Source of the DNA: DATJPW01 sp035506215
GTDB lineage: Bacteria; Desulfobacterota; Desulfomonilia; Desulfomonilales; Desulfomonilaceae
DNA: 64,000 nucleotides
Assembly: GCA_035506215.1 (NCBI GenBank)
Contig: DATJPW010000071.1
Span: 1-64,000, forward strand
Direction: 5' to 3'
Shown here: positions 53,879 to 63,346 of the stretch, piece by piece
Position numbering within the stretch: the first letter of the stretch is position 1
Layout: every line of letters begins with the position of its first letter
Program-made: the position numbers and the translations under genes
Notes under the pieces: model-generated
The model's input: the letters and a program-made list of their open reading frames with translations, nothing else
Databases searched by the model: none
Told to the model about the DNA's origin: nothing

Positions 53879-54916
53879 ATGAACGGTCCGAAGCGGCTCA
53901 ATTTTGCATTTCTGTTCACCATATGCTTGGCCATCGGCTTTGGCCAGGCCGGCGTTGCCTGCGCGGGCAAGATCTCGGAAATCAAAATTTCGCCCGACTT
54001 GAGACGCGTCGTAGTCAAATGCGACGGTTCAATTGGTGAACAAATCTCAACCTCGGTCAAACAATCTTCGAATCTGGTAATCGATATTGCGGGAGCTAGT
54101 GTCGGCAGTGTCGAACCGCTCACTCGCGCGGGCCAGGGAGCGGGCCTGACAGTTGAAGTATCCAGAACTCAATCCGGCGCCCGGTTATTTCTCAATTTCG
54201 GCGGTGTAGCGGTCCCGGAGCATAAGATACGTCCCGTGGGCGACTATCTCATGATATTTCTAGGTGAGTGGACGCCCAAACCGATAGACTCAGTGAATAA
54301 AATCTCTGAAAAGGCCACGCTTGCACGACCTGCACCGTTGCAGCGACAGAAGGACAATCTCCCGGTCAAGTTCGGTGCGGATTCTCCTTTAATAATTAAG
54401 TCAATCGAGGTAGTAGACGGTGTAATAGTGCTTCAAGTCGCGAATCGAACGAATCCGGCAGGCAAGTATCGTATTGAACTGGGCATAAATTTTGATCACC
54501 TTGGTTTTAGCTTAGCGAATATCCAGTCGCTCAAAGATTTCCAAAAACCTTCGGCCTTCAGTGAAGTCGGGGAAAAGCTCTGGTCCAAAGCGGCTGTTTC
54601 CGGAGTCAAGATGGGGCCTCGTAAGACGCCTGCGGCGTACTTTGTCCAGAGATCAGATTACCGAGACAATAGCTCCTTCCGAATAGGCGGGCAGGAGAAA
54701 AACACGGGAACGGTTTCACCTTTGACTCGCTTGCGCCGGCAATACCATTCGCCGTTCGCTGCCAGCCACAGAAGCCACGAAGCTAGGATTCAGAGACCTA
54801 TTTTTCCGCAGGTGAATACCGCTATGACCTTGCGTCGGTCGGAGCCTCACAGATGGACGAAATCCGTCTTCCCCCAGGTAATGGCATGCACGTTTGATCC
54901 AGCCCAACCCCATTAA
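53879..54916 (+). CDS. Secreted AMIN-domain-like protein
   Basis: A 345-residue exported protein. The signal peptide is residues 1-29. Residues about 30-130 have the beta pattern of an AMIN domain (RRVVVKCDGSI, NLVIDIAGAS, ARLFLNFGGVA, GDYLMIFLGEW), found in proteins that bind peptidoglycan or secretin complexes. The remainder is not recognised and ends in a basic Pro/Arg/His-rich tail. ATG 53879 is used; an in-frame upstream ATG at 53831 precedes the signal peptide badly. Confidence 0.75.
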   Translation: MNGPKRLNFAFLFTICLAIGFGQAGVACAGKISEIKISPDLRRVVVKCDGSIGEQISTSVKQSSNLVIDIAGASVGSVEPLTRAGQGAGLTVEVSRTQSGARLFLNFGGVAVPEHKIRPVGDYLMIFLGEWTPKPIDSVNKISEKATLARPAPLQRQKDNLPVKFGADSPLIIKSIEVVDGVIVLQVANRTNPAGKYRIELGINFDHLGFSLANIQSLKDFQKPSAFSEVGEKLWSKAAVSGVKMGPRKTPAAYFVQRSDYRDNSSFRIGGQEKNTGTVSPLTRLRRQYHSPFAASHRSHEARIQRPIFPQVNTAMTLRRSEPHRWTKSVFPQVMACTFDPAQPH

Positions 54917-54997
54917 GGTATCACTGCCAGCCTTCGGACAATTTCGACATCCGGCTATACCAAGGTGTCTCACGATACCTCTATCCGGCACCACTCC

Positions 54998-55252
54998 TTA
55001 AGAATTGTCACTCTTCTGCCGGATTTCCTCTTTGGCTGCCGCGAGTATGCCGCTGCCGGTAAGCAGATTTTGCTGTTCTAATTCGTCGATATAGTTTTTG
55101 AAGTACTGCGTATAGTAATGGTCGGGGCCCAAATTTTGAGCCAGGAAGTCGAAGGCTTGTTTCTTCCACCGATAGACCGTGTTCATGTCCAATTCAGCGT
55201 TTATGGCACGCGTGGCAGTTTCAATCAATTCATCTATTCTGTTCACTGACAT
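54998..55252 (-). CDS. Small hypothetical helical protein
   Basis: An 84-residue soluble protein, largely helical, with clusters of Tyr/Asp (NLGPDHYYTQYFKNYIDELE). GGAGGGG lies eight bases before ATG 55252; an in-frame ATG at 55273 lacks one. Family not recognised. Confidence 0.65.
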   Translation of the reverse strand: MSVNRIDELIETATRAINAELDMNTVYRWKKQAFDFLAQNLGPDHYYTQYFKNYIDELEQQNLLTGSGILAAAKEEIRQKSDNS

Positions 55253-55944
55253 CGTGACCCCTCCAATCTGCACTTGCCATCAATACTCTAATTTATTGGT
55301 GAGCTAAGGGAGAAGTCAGTCACGAACCATATGAAGGTCGTCGGCGCTCCGCAAATTTAACAGTAAATCAGATGGCTCAATTCCATTAGAATCCCTATCC
55401 CTTAGAATGAATGCTAAAAGGGTATTAGCCTATGTCGTTGTTTCGCGGCGTTTCAAGCACAATAGTTAGCAATGCCCGTGCCAAGAAGGCTTACTATCTG
55501 AAACAAGGGGATTAGTTCCCGAAAATGCGGTTTTAGAGCCACGTAACGCAGCTAATTTTTTTCGCGCCTTTGAGGGACTTTTGTTCAGCATGGGAATCTT
55601 TTTCACACCTCGTTCAGACGCTTCTGAGTAATTCCAAAACCACCGCAGATTGTCACATCATTCTCGTTATGGGCCGAATTGCCGCGACAAGACTAATGTC
55701 CTCACGGTAAGAATGCAAAAGCTCTCCCTGAAATCTCGGAAAGCTTTTAATTTATCAAGATCTATACAATTTCCATGTCGGGGACTTGACAAGGACGTTC
55801 TTGCACATAACGTTGATAATGATAACAAATACTGCAAGAGGCGCTCAGTGGGGTTCTGCGCGGCCTGTGTAAGCGTAACTATAAATTGATATTTCACTGG
55901 CATCACAAGCGGCAAAGACCCCCTTTGCAACCAAGGAGCGAATT
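55253..55944. other. Long gene-free interval
   Basis: No supported gene in nearly 700 bases. A TTGACA box at 55796-55801 has no convincing -10. Several AT-rich stretches (around 55555 and 55745-55770) could hold promoters for the downstream oxidative-stress gene run. No tRNA or known riboswitch recognised; a small RNA cannot be excluded. Confidence 0.4.
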
Positions 55945-56523
55945 ATGATCAGGGGCTTGTCAATTTTCATGCTCGTAGGATTTCTCCTCGCCGGTTTAAG
56001 TAAAAGTGTCGTCGCTGCGGAATCTTTTCAGGTGAACCCCAAAAGCCTGGCCGAGATTCAATTTGTGATACCGAAAAACAGCGCCGAGCAGAATTACCTT
56101 GGATTGTCGGGAGGCGGGACCTTTTCTTTGCCTCAAGTGAAGGCGGGCACTCTGGTAATAGAAGTTTTCAGCATGTATTGTCCATTTTGCCAGGAAAATG
56201 CACGGGTGGTGAACCAAGTTCATCAACTGCTTCAAAACGATCCATCATTGGAACGGAAGGTCAAGGTGGTCGGATTAGGTATAGGTAACACCCCATTTGA
56301 GGTGGAGCTCTTCAGGAAACAGTTCAGTATCGGTTTCCCTCTATTTGCGGATGACAACCTCCAGGTGCAGAAGGTCTCCGAGCAGCCGTTTCGAACACCC
56401 ACGTTTATTACTGCCAACATAGAAGCCGGGAAAGGTCTCAAGATACTCGATGTACACGTTGGTCAGATCAAGAGTCCTAAAGAATTCCTGACGAAGCTCA
56501 AGAAGCTGGTGGGTGAGCAGTAG
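55945..56523 (+). CDS. Periplasmic thioredoxin-like protein
   Basis: A 192-residue exported protein of the TlpA/thioredoxin-like fold with a signal peptide (residues 1-25). The redox pair is CPFC in FSMYCPFCQENARVV near residue 78, and a cis-Pro-type RTPTFI lies near 151. It probably reduces disulfides, perhaps of the peroxiredoxin or of apocytochromes made downstream. It ends ten bases before the peroxiredoxin start. Confidence 0.82.
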   Translation: MIRGLSIFMLVGFLLAGLSKSVVAAESFQVNPKSLAEIQFVIPKNSAEQNYLGLSGGGTFSLPQVKAGTLVIEVFSMYCPFCQENARVVNQVHQLLQNDPSLERKVKVVGLGIGNTPFEVELFRKQFSIGFPLFADDNLQVQKVSEQPFRTPTFITANIEAGKGLKILDVHVGQIKSPKEFLTKLKKLVGEQ

Positions 56524-56533
56524 GAGGTGTGGT

Positions 56534-57145
56534 GTGTTCAGCTCGCGAAGGTACTTCTTGGTTTGCGCGATGATCGGAGTGGTCTACGTTCCATTCTTGT
56601 TTTCCGAGGTTTGGGCCGGACCTGAAGCTTCTGATTATTATGTATTCAATCCAGGGAAGTTAAAACCCAGGGCCAGCGTCATGAAGCTCAAAGTCGGAGA
56701 TACGGCGCCTGATTTCACTTTGCAGGACCTCTCAGGAAACCGGGTCTCACTAAACAGTTTCCGGGGAAGACAGAATGTCGTCATCTCTTTCGTTCCGGCA
56801 GCATGGACGCCGGTATGCTCTCAACAATGGCCTGGCTACAATATTGCCAAAGATCTTTTTGAGAGAAATAATGCTGTGCTCCTGGGGATCACCGTTGATA
56901 ATGTCCCCACACTCTATGCTTGGACCAGGCCGATGGGCAGGCTTTGGTTTCCTGTGTTGTCCGATTTTTGGCCTCATGGCGCTGTTGCGCAGAGCTATGG
57001 TGTGCTGCGGGAAGATGGGGTCGCGGAGAGGGCCCTGTTCGTCATCGACAAAGAAGGGATCATCCGTTACATTGATATACATGACATCAATTTGATGCCG
57101 AAGCTTGAGGACCTGGTCAAAGAGCTAGAGAAGCTGCCCAAGTGA
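56534..57145 (+). CDS. Secreted peroxiredoxin (AhpC/TSA family)
   Basis: A 203-residue protein. An N-terminal hydrophobic segment (residues 7-30) is a signal or anchor. The thioredoxin fold has GDTAPDFTLQDLSGNRVSL and the peroxidatic Cys in AAWTPVCSQQ near residue 96; no obvious resolving Cys is present, so it is probably 1-Cys. GTG 56534 is chosen because AGGAGG lies six bases upstream; an in-frame GTG at 56513 overlaps the previous gene. Most peroxiredoxins of this type are cytoplasmic, so export is unusual. Confidence 0.85.
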   Translation: MFSSRRYFLVCAMIGVVYVPFLFSEVWAGPEASDYYVFNPGKLKPRASVMKLKVGDTAPDFTLQDLSGNRVSLNSFRGRQNVVISFVPAAWTPVCSQQWPGYNIAKDLFERNNAVLLGITVDNVPTLYAWTRPMGRLWFPVLSDFWPHGAVAQSYGVLREDGVAERALFVIDKEGIIRYIDIHDINLMPKLEDLVKELEKLPK

Positions 57146-57189
57146 TGCCCTTTGTGTGCACGACCGAAGCACGAAAGCGGGGGGGCTTG

Positions 57190-58689
57190 ATGGTACGCCT
57201 GATAAAATTCCAAGGTCTGCTCATTGTGCTGTTTTCTTTCGCGGGCTTTTACAGCGCCAATTGCCAATCCGCGCCGGTTAGCGATCTATCCAAGGATTGT
57301 ATCTCGTGCCACGTTTCGGCCACTCCCGCGATAGTCGCGGATTGGAAGAGGAGCCGTCACGCTTCGATCTCTCCTGCGGAAGCCCTAAAGAGACCCGAAA
57401 AGCAGCGGCGGGTTTCGGCGGAAAACGTGCCGGAAAAACTGGCCTCCGTCGTGGTCGGGTGTGCGGAATGTCATACAATGAACCCGGATTCTCACAAGGA
57501 CACTTTTGAACATAATGATCAGCAGACCCATCTGACGGTGACTCCGAAGGATTGTTCCACGTGTCATCCCATCGAAGCTGCCCAGTTCGATAAGAATTTA
57601 ATGTCCCACGCAGTCGGGAATTTGGCCAACAACCCATTGTATCGAAGCTTAATGAAGTCAATCAACGGTATTCAGTCATTCAAAAATATGAAGACCACAT
57701 TGGCTGAGCCGGATGAAAAGACCACGGAAGATTCATGCTGGTCCTGTCATGGGGCCGCTCTCCAAGTCAAAGGTCTGGAGCCAAGGAGCACGGATTTCGG
57801 AGATATGAAATTCCCTGTGCTATCGGGTTGGCCTAACCAGGGCGTCGGGCGCTTGAATACCGACGGAAGCAAAGGATCATGCTCCGCGTGCCACAGCCGG
57901 CATCAATTTGCCATACAATTGGCCAGAAAGCCTTATGCCTGTTCGCGCTGTCATAAGGGCCCTGATGTTCCTGCTTATCAGTCCTATTCTGTCAGCTTGC
58001 ACGGCAATCTTTTCGAGTCCATGTATGGGGAATGGAATTTTACCGAAGTTCCCTGGACAGTGGGCAAAGACTTAACCGGACCTACGTGCGCGGTTTGTCA
58101 CGCAAGTCTACTAGTATCGAGCGAAGGAGAGGTTATTGCCCAAAGAACCCACCAGATGAACGACCGACTCCCTTGGCGAATCTTTGGGGCCATATATGCT
58201 TACCCGCATTCCAAGAGTCCCGATACGTCAACAATAAAGAACAAAGACGGAATGCCTCTACCAACAACCCTTAGCGGAGAGCTTGCCGCCGAATTTTTAA
58301 TCAATCGCGGCGAACAGGAAAAAAGACGGGATACTCTTCAGAAAGTATGTCTTTCGTGCCATGCCCGTGATTGGGTGAGCGGACACTGGGAACGATTCGA
58401 GAACACAATAAAGAAGTCCAACGGTATGACGCTTACTGCCACGCAGATCCTAACCAAGGCATGGGATGAAAAGGTCGCTGATAAGACAGAGAGCATCTTC
58501 GATGAGGCCATAGAGAAGCAATGGGTCGAACAGTGGCTTTTCTACGCGAACTCAACTCGTTTTGCGTCCGCGATGATGGGCACTGACTTTGGGGTGTTCG
58601 CTAACGGCCGATGGTTTATGTCCAAAAATATACAGGACATGCTGGATCGTCTTAAATTCTTGCTCCGGACCAAGGGTAAGAGACCTTAA
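57190..58689 (+). CDS. Octaheme c-type cytochrome, HAO-like (second)
   Basis: A 499-residue exported multiheme protein. Signal peptide residues 1-27. Eight CxxCH sites: CISCH, CAECH, CSTCH, CWSCH, CSACH, CSRCH, CAVCH, CLSCH. GRLNTDGSKGSCSACHSRHQF and the late AMMGTDFG relate it to the protein at 44543, but after this motif the C-terminus reads FANGRWFMSK rather than WWHGMYEVAK. No membrane partner is adjacent; it follows the peroxiredoxin. It may reduce a reactive nitrogen or oxygen compound. ATG 57190 gives a normal signal peptide; an ATG at 57145 overlaps the previous stop. Confidence 0.85.
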   Translation: MVRLIKFQGLLIVLFSFAGFYSANCQSAPVSDLSKDCISCHVSATPAIVADWKRSRHASISPAEALKRPEKQRRVSAENVPEKLASVVVGCAECHTMNPDSHKDTFEHNDQQTHLTVTPKDCSTCHPIEAAQFDKNLMSHAVGNLANNPLYRSLMKSINGIQSFKNMKTTLAEPDEKTTEDSCWSCHGAALQVKGLEPRSTDFGDMKFPVLSGWPNQGVGRLNTDGSKGSCSACHSRHQFAIQLARKPYACSRCHKGPDVPAYQSYSVSLHGNLFESMYGEWNFTEVPWTVGKDLTGPTCAVCHASLLVSSEGEVIAQRTHQMNDRLPWRIFGAIYAYPHSKSPDTSTIKNKDGMPLPTTLSGELAAEFLINRGEQEKRRDTLQKVCLSCHARDWVSGHWERFENTIKKSNGMTLTATQILTKAWDEKVADKTESIFDEAIEKQWVEQWLFYANSTRFASAMMGTDFGVFANGRWFMSKNIQDMLDRLKFLLRTKGKRP

Positions 58690-58728
58690 TAAACTTAGGT
58701 TCAAATACGACGCAACGAAGGAAAAACT

Positions 58729-58899
58729 ATGGAAAAGAATACCTGGAAATGCCCGAAATGCGGTTACACTTTCGAAGCTGAGCTGAAAGCGGCGCCACCG
58801 GACACTTGTCCCGGTTGCAAAGAGAAATGTGAACTGGTCAATGTCTCTTGTTACATCCCGGATTGCGGCGGGACCGGACAGGACCCTCGGCTGGTCTAA
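58729..58899 (+). CDS. Rubredoxin-like Cys-rich small protein
   Basis: A 56-residue protein: the N-terminal site WKCPKCGYTFEAE and the second CPGCKEKC form a rubredoxin-type metal site, followed by two more Cys in NVSCYIPDCGG. It resembles short rubredoxin-like proteins of anaerobes. It lies between the octaheme cytochrome and the FMN reductase and may pass electrons to the FprA system or act as a zinc-bound structural protein. Confidence 0.8.
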   Translation: MEKNTWKCPKCGYTFEAELKAAPPDTCPGCKEKCELVNVSCYIPDCGGTGQDPRLV

Positions 58900-58955
58900 G
58901 CCACCCTTTTCGCATCGGAGGATTGGCCGTTTTTTGGCCGGTATCGAGTGGTATC

Positions 58956-59543
58956 ATGAAAGTCCTGGGAATTTACGGCAGCCCTCGCAAAGGGGGCAAT
59001 ACGGACATGTTGCTGGATGAAGCCCTTCGAGGGGCCGCGGCGGCAGGCGCGGAGATCTCTTCCATCCGGTGCTGCGATTTGAAAATATCCGGGTGCCATG
59101 AGTGCGGCGGTTGCGATCAAACCGGGCAGTGCGTGATCGATGACGATATGCAGCAAGTCTATCCGAAGCTATTGGAGGCGGACGTCATAATTCTGGCCTC
59201 GCCGATCTTCTTTTATGGCATCTCCTCCCAAGCCAAGGCCATGATAGATCGTTGTCAGGCCATGTGGTGCCGGAGAATGCTGGACAAGACCCCTGAGGAC
59301 AGGCGGAAATTCAGTGGCGGAAGGGGTTATTTGATTTGTGTGGGAGCGACGAAGGGGCGGAATCTTTTCGAGGGCGCCCAGCTTGTTGCAAAATATTTTT
59401 ACGATGCTCTGGACATAAGCTACGAGGGGGGCGTCTTTGTCCACAAGGTTGAAAAGAAGGGGGACATAGCGCAACATCAGGACGCTTTAAGGCAGGCTTA
59501 TGAACTGGGAAAAACTGCCTCCTCCGTAGCAGTTTCCACTTAG
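58956..59543 (+). CDS. NADPH-dependent FMN reductase family flavoprotein
   Basis: A 195-residue flavodoxin-like protein. The FMN loop is IYGSPRKGGNTDM near residues 6-18, and a Cys-rich stretch CHECGGCDQTGQC lies near residues 48-60, typical of iron-sulfur flavoprotein-like (Isf/NAD(P)H:FMN reductase) families. Segment ASPIFFYGISSQAKAMIDRC is normal. It is 56 bases downstream of the rubredoxin-like gene and could reduce rubredoxin. Confidence 0.87.
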   Translation: MKVLGIYGSPRKGGNTDMLLDEALRGAAAAGAEISSIRCCDLKISGCHECGGCDQTGQCVIDDDMQQVYPKLLEADVIILASPIFFYGISSQAKAMIDRCQAMWCRRMLDKTPEDRRKFSGGRGYLICVGATKGRNLFEGAQLVAKYFYDALDISYEGGVFVHKVEKKGDIAQHQDALRQAYELGKTASSVAVST

Positions 59544-59667
59544 GCGTCGCTCGAAACACGGATTCATGAAACCGGTGAATGTTGGATTACGGATTCAAAT
59601 ACCAGGCAAAGTCCGACTGAACCAAGAATAGCAAGAGCTAACAACAACGAAAGAAGAGGAGGGACTT

Positions 59668-59826
59668 ATGCAAAGATACGTTTGCCAGATTTGTGGTTAT
59701 GTTTACGATCCGGCGGTAGGCGATCCTGACAACGGTGTAGCCGCTGGAACTTCTTTTGAAGCACTCCCCGCGGATTGGGTTTGTCCTGTCTGCGGTGCGG
59801 ATAAAGACAGCTTCTCTCCGGAGTAG
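59668..59826 (+). CDS. Rubredoxin
   Basis: A 52-residue canonical rubredoxin with one iron held by CQICGYVYDP and CPVCGADK. It transfers single electrons in the cytoplasm. GAGGAGGG lies six bases before the ATG. Its place directly before the FprA gene fits the known rubredoxin:oxygen oxidoreductase pathway. Confidence 0.95.
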   Translation: MQRYVCQICGYVYDPAVGDPDNGVAAGTSFEALPADWVCPVCGADKDSFSPE

Positions 59827-59978
59827 TAGCAGGTCCGGCTTGGACGGAGTCAAACAAGACAGCGGAACATACTGTGTGAAGCTATAGCCGGATTCCCGCC
59901 GCGCGAATCGGGATCTTTATGCGCAAGGCCAGGGAGCGGGGGGAGTGCCGGCACGGACAACTTTCAAGGGGGATTTCA

Positions 59979-61178
59979 TTGCGAATAAATGTCGAGGTGA
60001 AAAAGGGGATTCACTGGGTCGGCGCCATAGATTGGAGCGTTCGTGATTTCCATGGTTATTTGACGGAGAAAGGCACGACCTACAATGCGTATCTTGTCGT
60101 AGACGACAAAATAACCTTGTTTGACACAGTCAAGAAAGCGTTCAAGGGTGATTTGCTTCACTGCATTTACAAAGTGGTCGAGCCCAGCCGCATCGATTAT
60201 ATCGTGGTAAATCATGTAGAACCCGACCACTCAGGCTCTTTGGCTGAAATGATGGAAGTCATCAAGCCCGAGAAGCTGTTCTGTTCGCCCAGAGGGAAAA
60301 AGGCGCTTCTGGAGCACTACCACCGTGAGGATTGGCCTTACGAAGTGGTGGAAACCGGCCGGGAAATCAGCCTGGGCAAACGCACGGTGCAGTTCATGGA
60401 AACCCGGATGGTGCACTGGCCGGATAGCATGTTTTCCTATCTCAAGGAAGACGCGCTTTTGATTTCGAGCGATGCATTCGGACAGCACTGGGCTACGAGC
60501 GAGCGTTTCAATGATGAAGTGAATCCCTCGGAGCTAATGCGGCTTGCAGCTAAATACTATGCCAACATACTACTGCCGTACTCTTCTCTGATCCAAAAGC
60601 TGATAGCCGACGTGCAAAAACTGAATCTAAAAATAGATATGATTTGCCCGGATCACGGTTTGATCTGGCGGGAAAACCCCATGCAGATTGTTGCTGCCTA
60701 TGACAAATGGACCAGACAGGCGCCGGCACAAAAAGCTCTGGTTATATACGATACTATGTGGAGCAGCACCGAATTTATGGCCAAAGCCATTTGTGATGGA
60801 CTGATCGGCGGTGGTGTCAGTACGCAGCTTATGGACCTGAGAGTCACGCACCGGAGCGATGTCATAACCGAACTGCTCGATACGGCGGCCGTTGTCATAG
60901 GTTCATCAACTCTCAATAACGGCATGCTTCCCCGAATGGCGGATATGCTTTGTTATATGAAGGGACTGCGGCCGCTCAATAAAGTGGGCGCAGCATTCGG
61001 CTCGTATGGATGGAGTGGGGAAGCGGTCAAACACATGACAAAATATCTGGAAGAGATGAGGATAAAAGTGATTCACCCTGGCTTGAGCGTGCTATACGTG
61101 CCCACGCATGAAAAATTGAGGGAGTGCGTGGAACTGGGACGGGAAATTGCGAAGGCAGTGAAACAAGAGGCCGAATGA
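59979..61178 (+). CDS. FprA-type flavo-diiron protein (rubredoxin:oxygen/NO oxidoreductase)
   Basis: A 399-residue two-domain enzyme that reduces O2 to water or NO to N2O with electrons from rubredoxin. The metallo-beta-lactamase domain keeps the diiron ligands H79xE81xD83H84 (HVEPDH), His in MVHWPDS, Asp in SSDAFG and His in CPDHGLIW. The flavodoxin domain starts near residue 255 (YDTMWSSTE). TTG 59979 is the likely start since AAGGGGG lies upstream. It overlaps the HEAT gene by four bases. Confidence 0.94.
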   Translation: MRINVEVKKGIHWVGAIDWSVRDFHGYLTEKGTTYNAYLVVDDKITLFDTVKKAFKGDLLHCIYKVVEPSRIDYIVVNHVEPDHSGSLAEMMEVIKPEKLFCSPRGKKALLEHYHREDWPYEVVETGREISLGKRTVQFMETRMVHWPDSMFSYLKEDALLISSDAFGQHWATSERFNDEVNPSELMRLAAKYYANILLPYSSLIQKLIADVQKLNLKIDMICPDHGLIWRENPMQIVAAYDKWTRQAPAQKALVIYDTMWSSTEFMAKAICDGLIGGGVSTQLMDLRVTHRSDVITELLDTAAVVIGSSTLNNGMLPRMADMLCYMKGLRPLNKVGAAFGSYGWSGEAVKHMTKYLEEMRIKVIHPGLSVLYVPTHEKLRECVELGREIAKAVKQEAE

Positions 61179-61912
61179 CCTCACCTGCCTGTAGAAATGA
61201 CCGCAAATTTCAGGAAATGATGACGGCGGGTAACATCAGCGGTAGACATCTGAAAGAGAAAATCCTCGAACTTCTTTTGGCTGACGACCCAACGGAGTGT
61301 TTCAGACATCTTTCGCTCTTGCCCGCCCGACAAGTGATGAACCCACTGCTTTCATTTTTGTATCATGACAACGAATTAGTGCGATGGCATGCCGTGACGA
61401 CTGCCGGCCTCATCATGGGAAACCTGGCTGATAGAGATACTGAAAGCGCAAGGGTGTTCATGCGAAGACTTATGTGGAGCCTAAATGAAGAATCGGGGGG
61501 AATAGGTTGGGGCGCACCGGAGGCAATGGCTGAAATCATGGCTTGCCATGCGGGTCTTGCCGAAGAGTACGCGCCTGTTTTCGTCTCTTATTTGAACCCT
61601 AAAGGAAATTTTGTCGAGTACGAATTGCTGCAGAGGGGCGTTCTCTGGGGCTTGGTCAGGCTGGCGAAGTCTAGGCCGGCGTTGGTTGCCGGTGCGGCTG
61701 TGTACATAGGAAATTACCTTAAATCCAGCGATGCTGTCGTGAGAGGGCTGGCCGCGTGGGCCGCGGGCTTGTTACAAACACATGAGAACCATTCGAAACT
61801 CAGGGCGCTTTTGGGTGATGAGGCCTCCCTCAGAGTCTATTTTGACGGAACGTTTGTCCAGTACAGGGTCCTGGACCTAGCGGAAAAAGGTCTGGCTCTT
61901 CTCGGTCAATAA
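61175..61912 (+). CDS. HEAT-repeat protein, DVU0298 type
   Basis: A 245-residue soluble protein of HEAT-like repeats; ELVRWHAVTTAGLIMG near residue 68, SGGIGWGAPEAMAEIMA near 110 and YELLQRGVLWGLVRLA near 150 mark the family seen in sulfate reducers. Its ATG overlaps the FprA stop (ATGA), so the two are translated together. It may be a partner or sensor for FprA; function unknown. Confidence 0.82.
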   Translation: MTSPACRNDRKFQEMMTAGNISGRHLKEKILELLLADDPTECFRHLSLLPARQVMNPLLSFLYHDNELVRWHAVTTAGLIMGNLADRDTESARVFMRRLMWSLNEESGGIGWGAPEAMAEIMACHAGLAEEYAPVFVSYLNPKGNFVEYELLQRGVLWGLVRLAKSRPALVAGAAVYIGNYLKSSDAVVRGLAAWAAGLLQTHENHSKLRALLGDEASLRVYFDGTFVQYRVLDLAEKGLALLGQ

Positions 61913-62006
61913 TCATGCTGTCGGACGCCTCTCTGCTGCCGGAGCGGGGGTTCTCGGCAAGTACTCACATGTTTCAGATGGATGATCGGAAGGGGGAAAA
62001 CGGCTC

Positions 62007-63329
62007 ATGGATGTTCTCTTGTTGTCGAGATTACAATTTGCCGTGGCCACATTGTTTCACTTTTTATTTGTGCCGTTGACACTCGGGTTGTCGATTCTTT
62101 TGGCGATTATGGAAACCGTCTACGTGGCAACCGGAGTGGAAGAATACAAACGAATGGCCAAATTTTGGGGAAAGATTTTTCTGATAAATTTTGTGGTGGG
62201 AGTTGTTACCGGTATCACGCTTGAATTTCAGTTCGGGACTAATTGGGCCGGCTACTCGAAACATGTCGGCGATATTTTCGGATCGCTCTTGGCGATTGAG
62301 GCCACACTGGCATTCTTTCTTGAATCCACCCTCATCGCGGTATGGTTTTTCGGGTGGCAAAGGATTTCGCCGAAACTTCATGCGGCGTGCATCTGGCTAG
62401 TCGCCATCGCGTCCAACATGTCCGCATATTGGATACTTGTAGCGAACTCCTGGATGCAACATCCCGTGGGCTACGCTATCCGAGGGGGACGAGCGGAGCT
62501 GACTGATTTCTGGGCGGTCATAACCCAGAGCTACGCCTGGCTCACGTATCTGCACGCCACATTCGCGGGATACGTATTGTCCGGGTTCTTCGTGATGGGT
62601 GTCAGCGCGTACCATCTGCTGCGCAAGAATCACGTCGAGTTTTTCACCAGATCATTCAGGATCGCGTTGATATTCGCCCTGATCTTTTCCGTGGGCGAAG
62701 TGGTGGTTGGCGACCTTCACGGCAAAGTGATGGCTGTGACACAACCGGAAAAACTCGCAGCCGTGGAATCGGTCTGGGAGACGGAACGAGGTGTGCCATT
62801 CTCCATGATTCTCATTCCGGATGAGGCCAAGGAACGCAATCTGGTAGAGATGCTGCAAATTCCCAAGTTCATGAGCTGGCTGGTATATGGTGATTGGAAC
62901 GCTGAAGTGAAAGGCCTTAAAGAATGGCGGAAGGAAGATAGGCCGCCTGTAACCTTGGTCTTTTGGTCTTTCAGGTTCATGGTGGGCCTCGGATTTCTCT
63001 TTGCCTTGCTGCCGTTGATCGGATTGTTCAAATGGAACCGACTGGAATCCAGTCCCAGGTATCTGAAAATTATGATGTACTCCATTCCACTTCCATATAT
63101 TGCGGCTGAACTGGGATGGATAGTAACCGAGGTGGGACGCCAGCCATGGATCGTATACCGTATGATGAGGACGTCAGAAGCTGTCTCTAATATTGCAGCG
63201 TCGCAGGTCACGGTTTCGCTGATAGCATTCATTGTGCTCTACTCACTGCTGGGATTGGCCGCTTTCGTGCTTATGGCAAAGACTGCCCGCACAGGACCTC
63301 CCGAATACTCGGCTGCGACGCTCGCTTGA
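62007..63329 (+). CDS. cydA: Cytochrome bd quinol oxidase subunit I
   Basis: A 440-residue membrane protein with about nine segments. The b595 ligand His is at residue 18 in LFHFLFVPLTL, and GRQPW lies near residue 375. The Q-loop region AVESVWETERGVPFS is short. It oxidises menaquinol and reduces O2 to water with high affinity, supporting O2 scavenging in an anaerobe. GGAAGGGGG precedes the ATG. cydB follows at 63347. Confidence 0.95.
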   Translation: MDVLLLSRLQFAVATLFHFLFVPLTLGLSILLAIMETVYVATGVEEYKRMAKFWGKIFLINFVVGVVTGITLEFQFGTNWAGYSKHVGDIFGSLLAIEATLAFFLESTLIAVWFFGWQRISPKLHAACIWLVAIASNMSAYWILVANSWMQHPVGYAIRGGRAELTDFWAVITQSYAWLTYLHATFAGYVLSGFFVMGVSAYHLLRKNHVEFFTRSFRIALIFALIFSVGEVVVGDLHGKVMAVTQPEKLAAVESVWETERGVPFSMILIPDEAKERNLVEMLQIPKFMSWLVYGDWNAEVKGLKEWRKEDRPPVTLVFWSFRFMVGLGFLFALLPLIGLFKWNRLESSPRYLKIMMYSIPLPYIAAELGWIVTEVGRQPWIVYRMMRTSEAVSNIAASQVTVSLIAFIVLYSLLGLAAFVLMAKTARTGPPEYSAATLA

Positions 63330-63346
63330 GAAAGGCAGGTTGAAAC

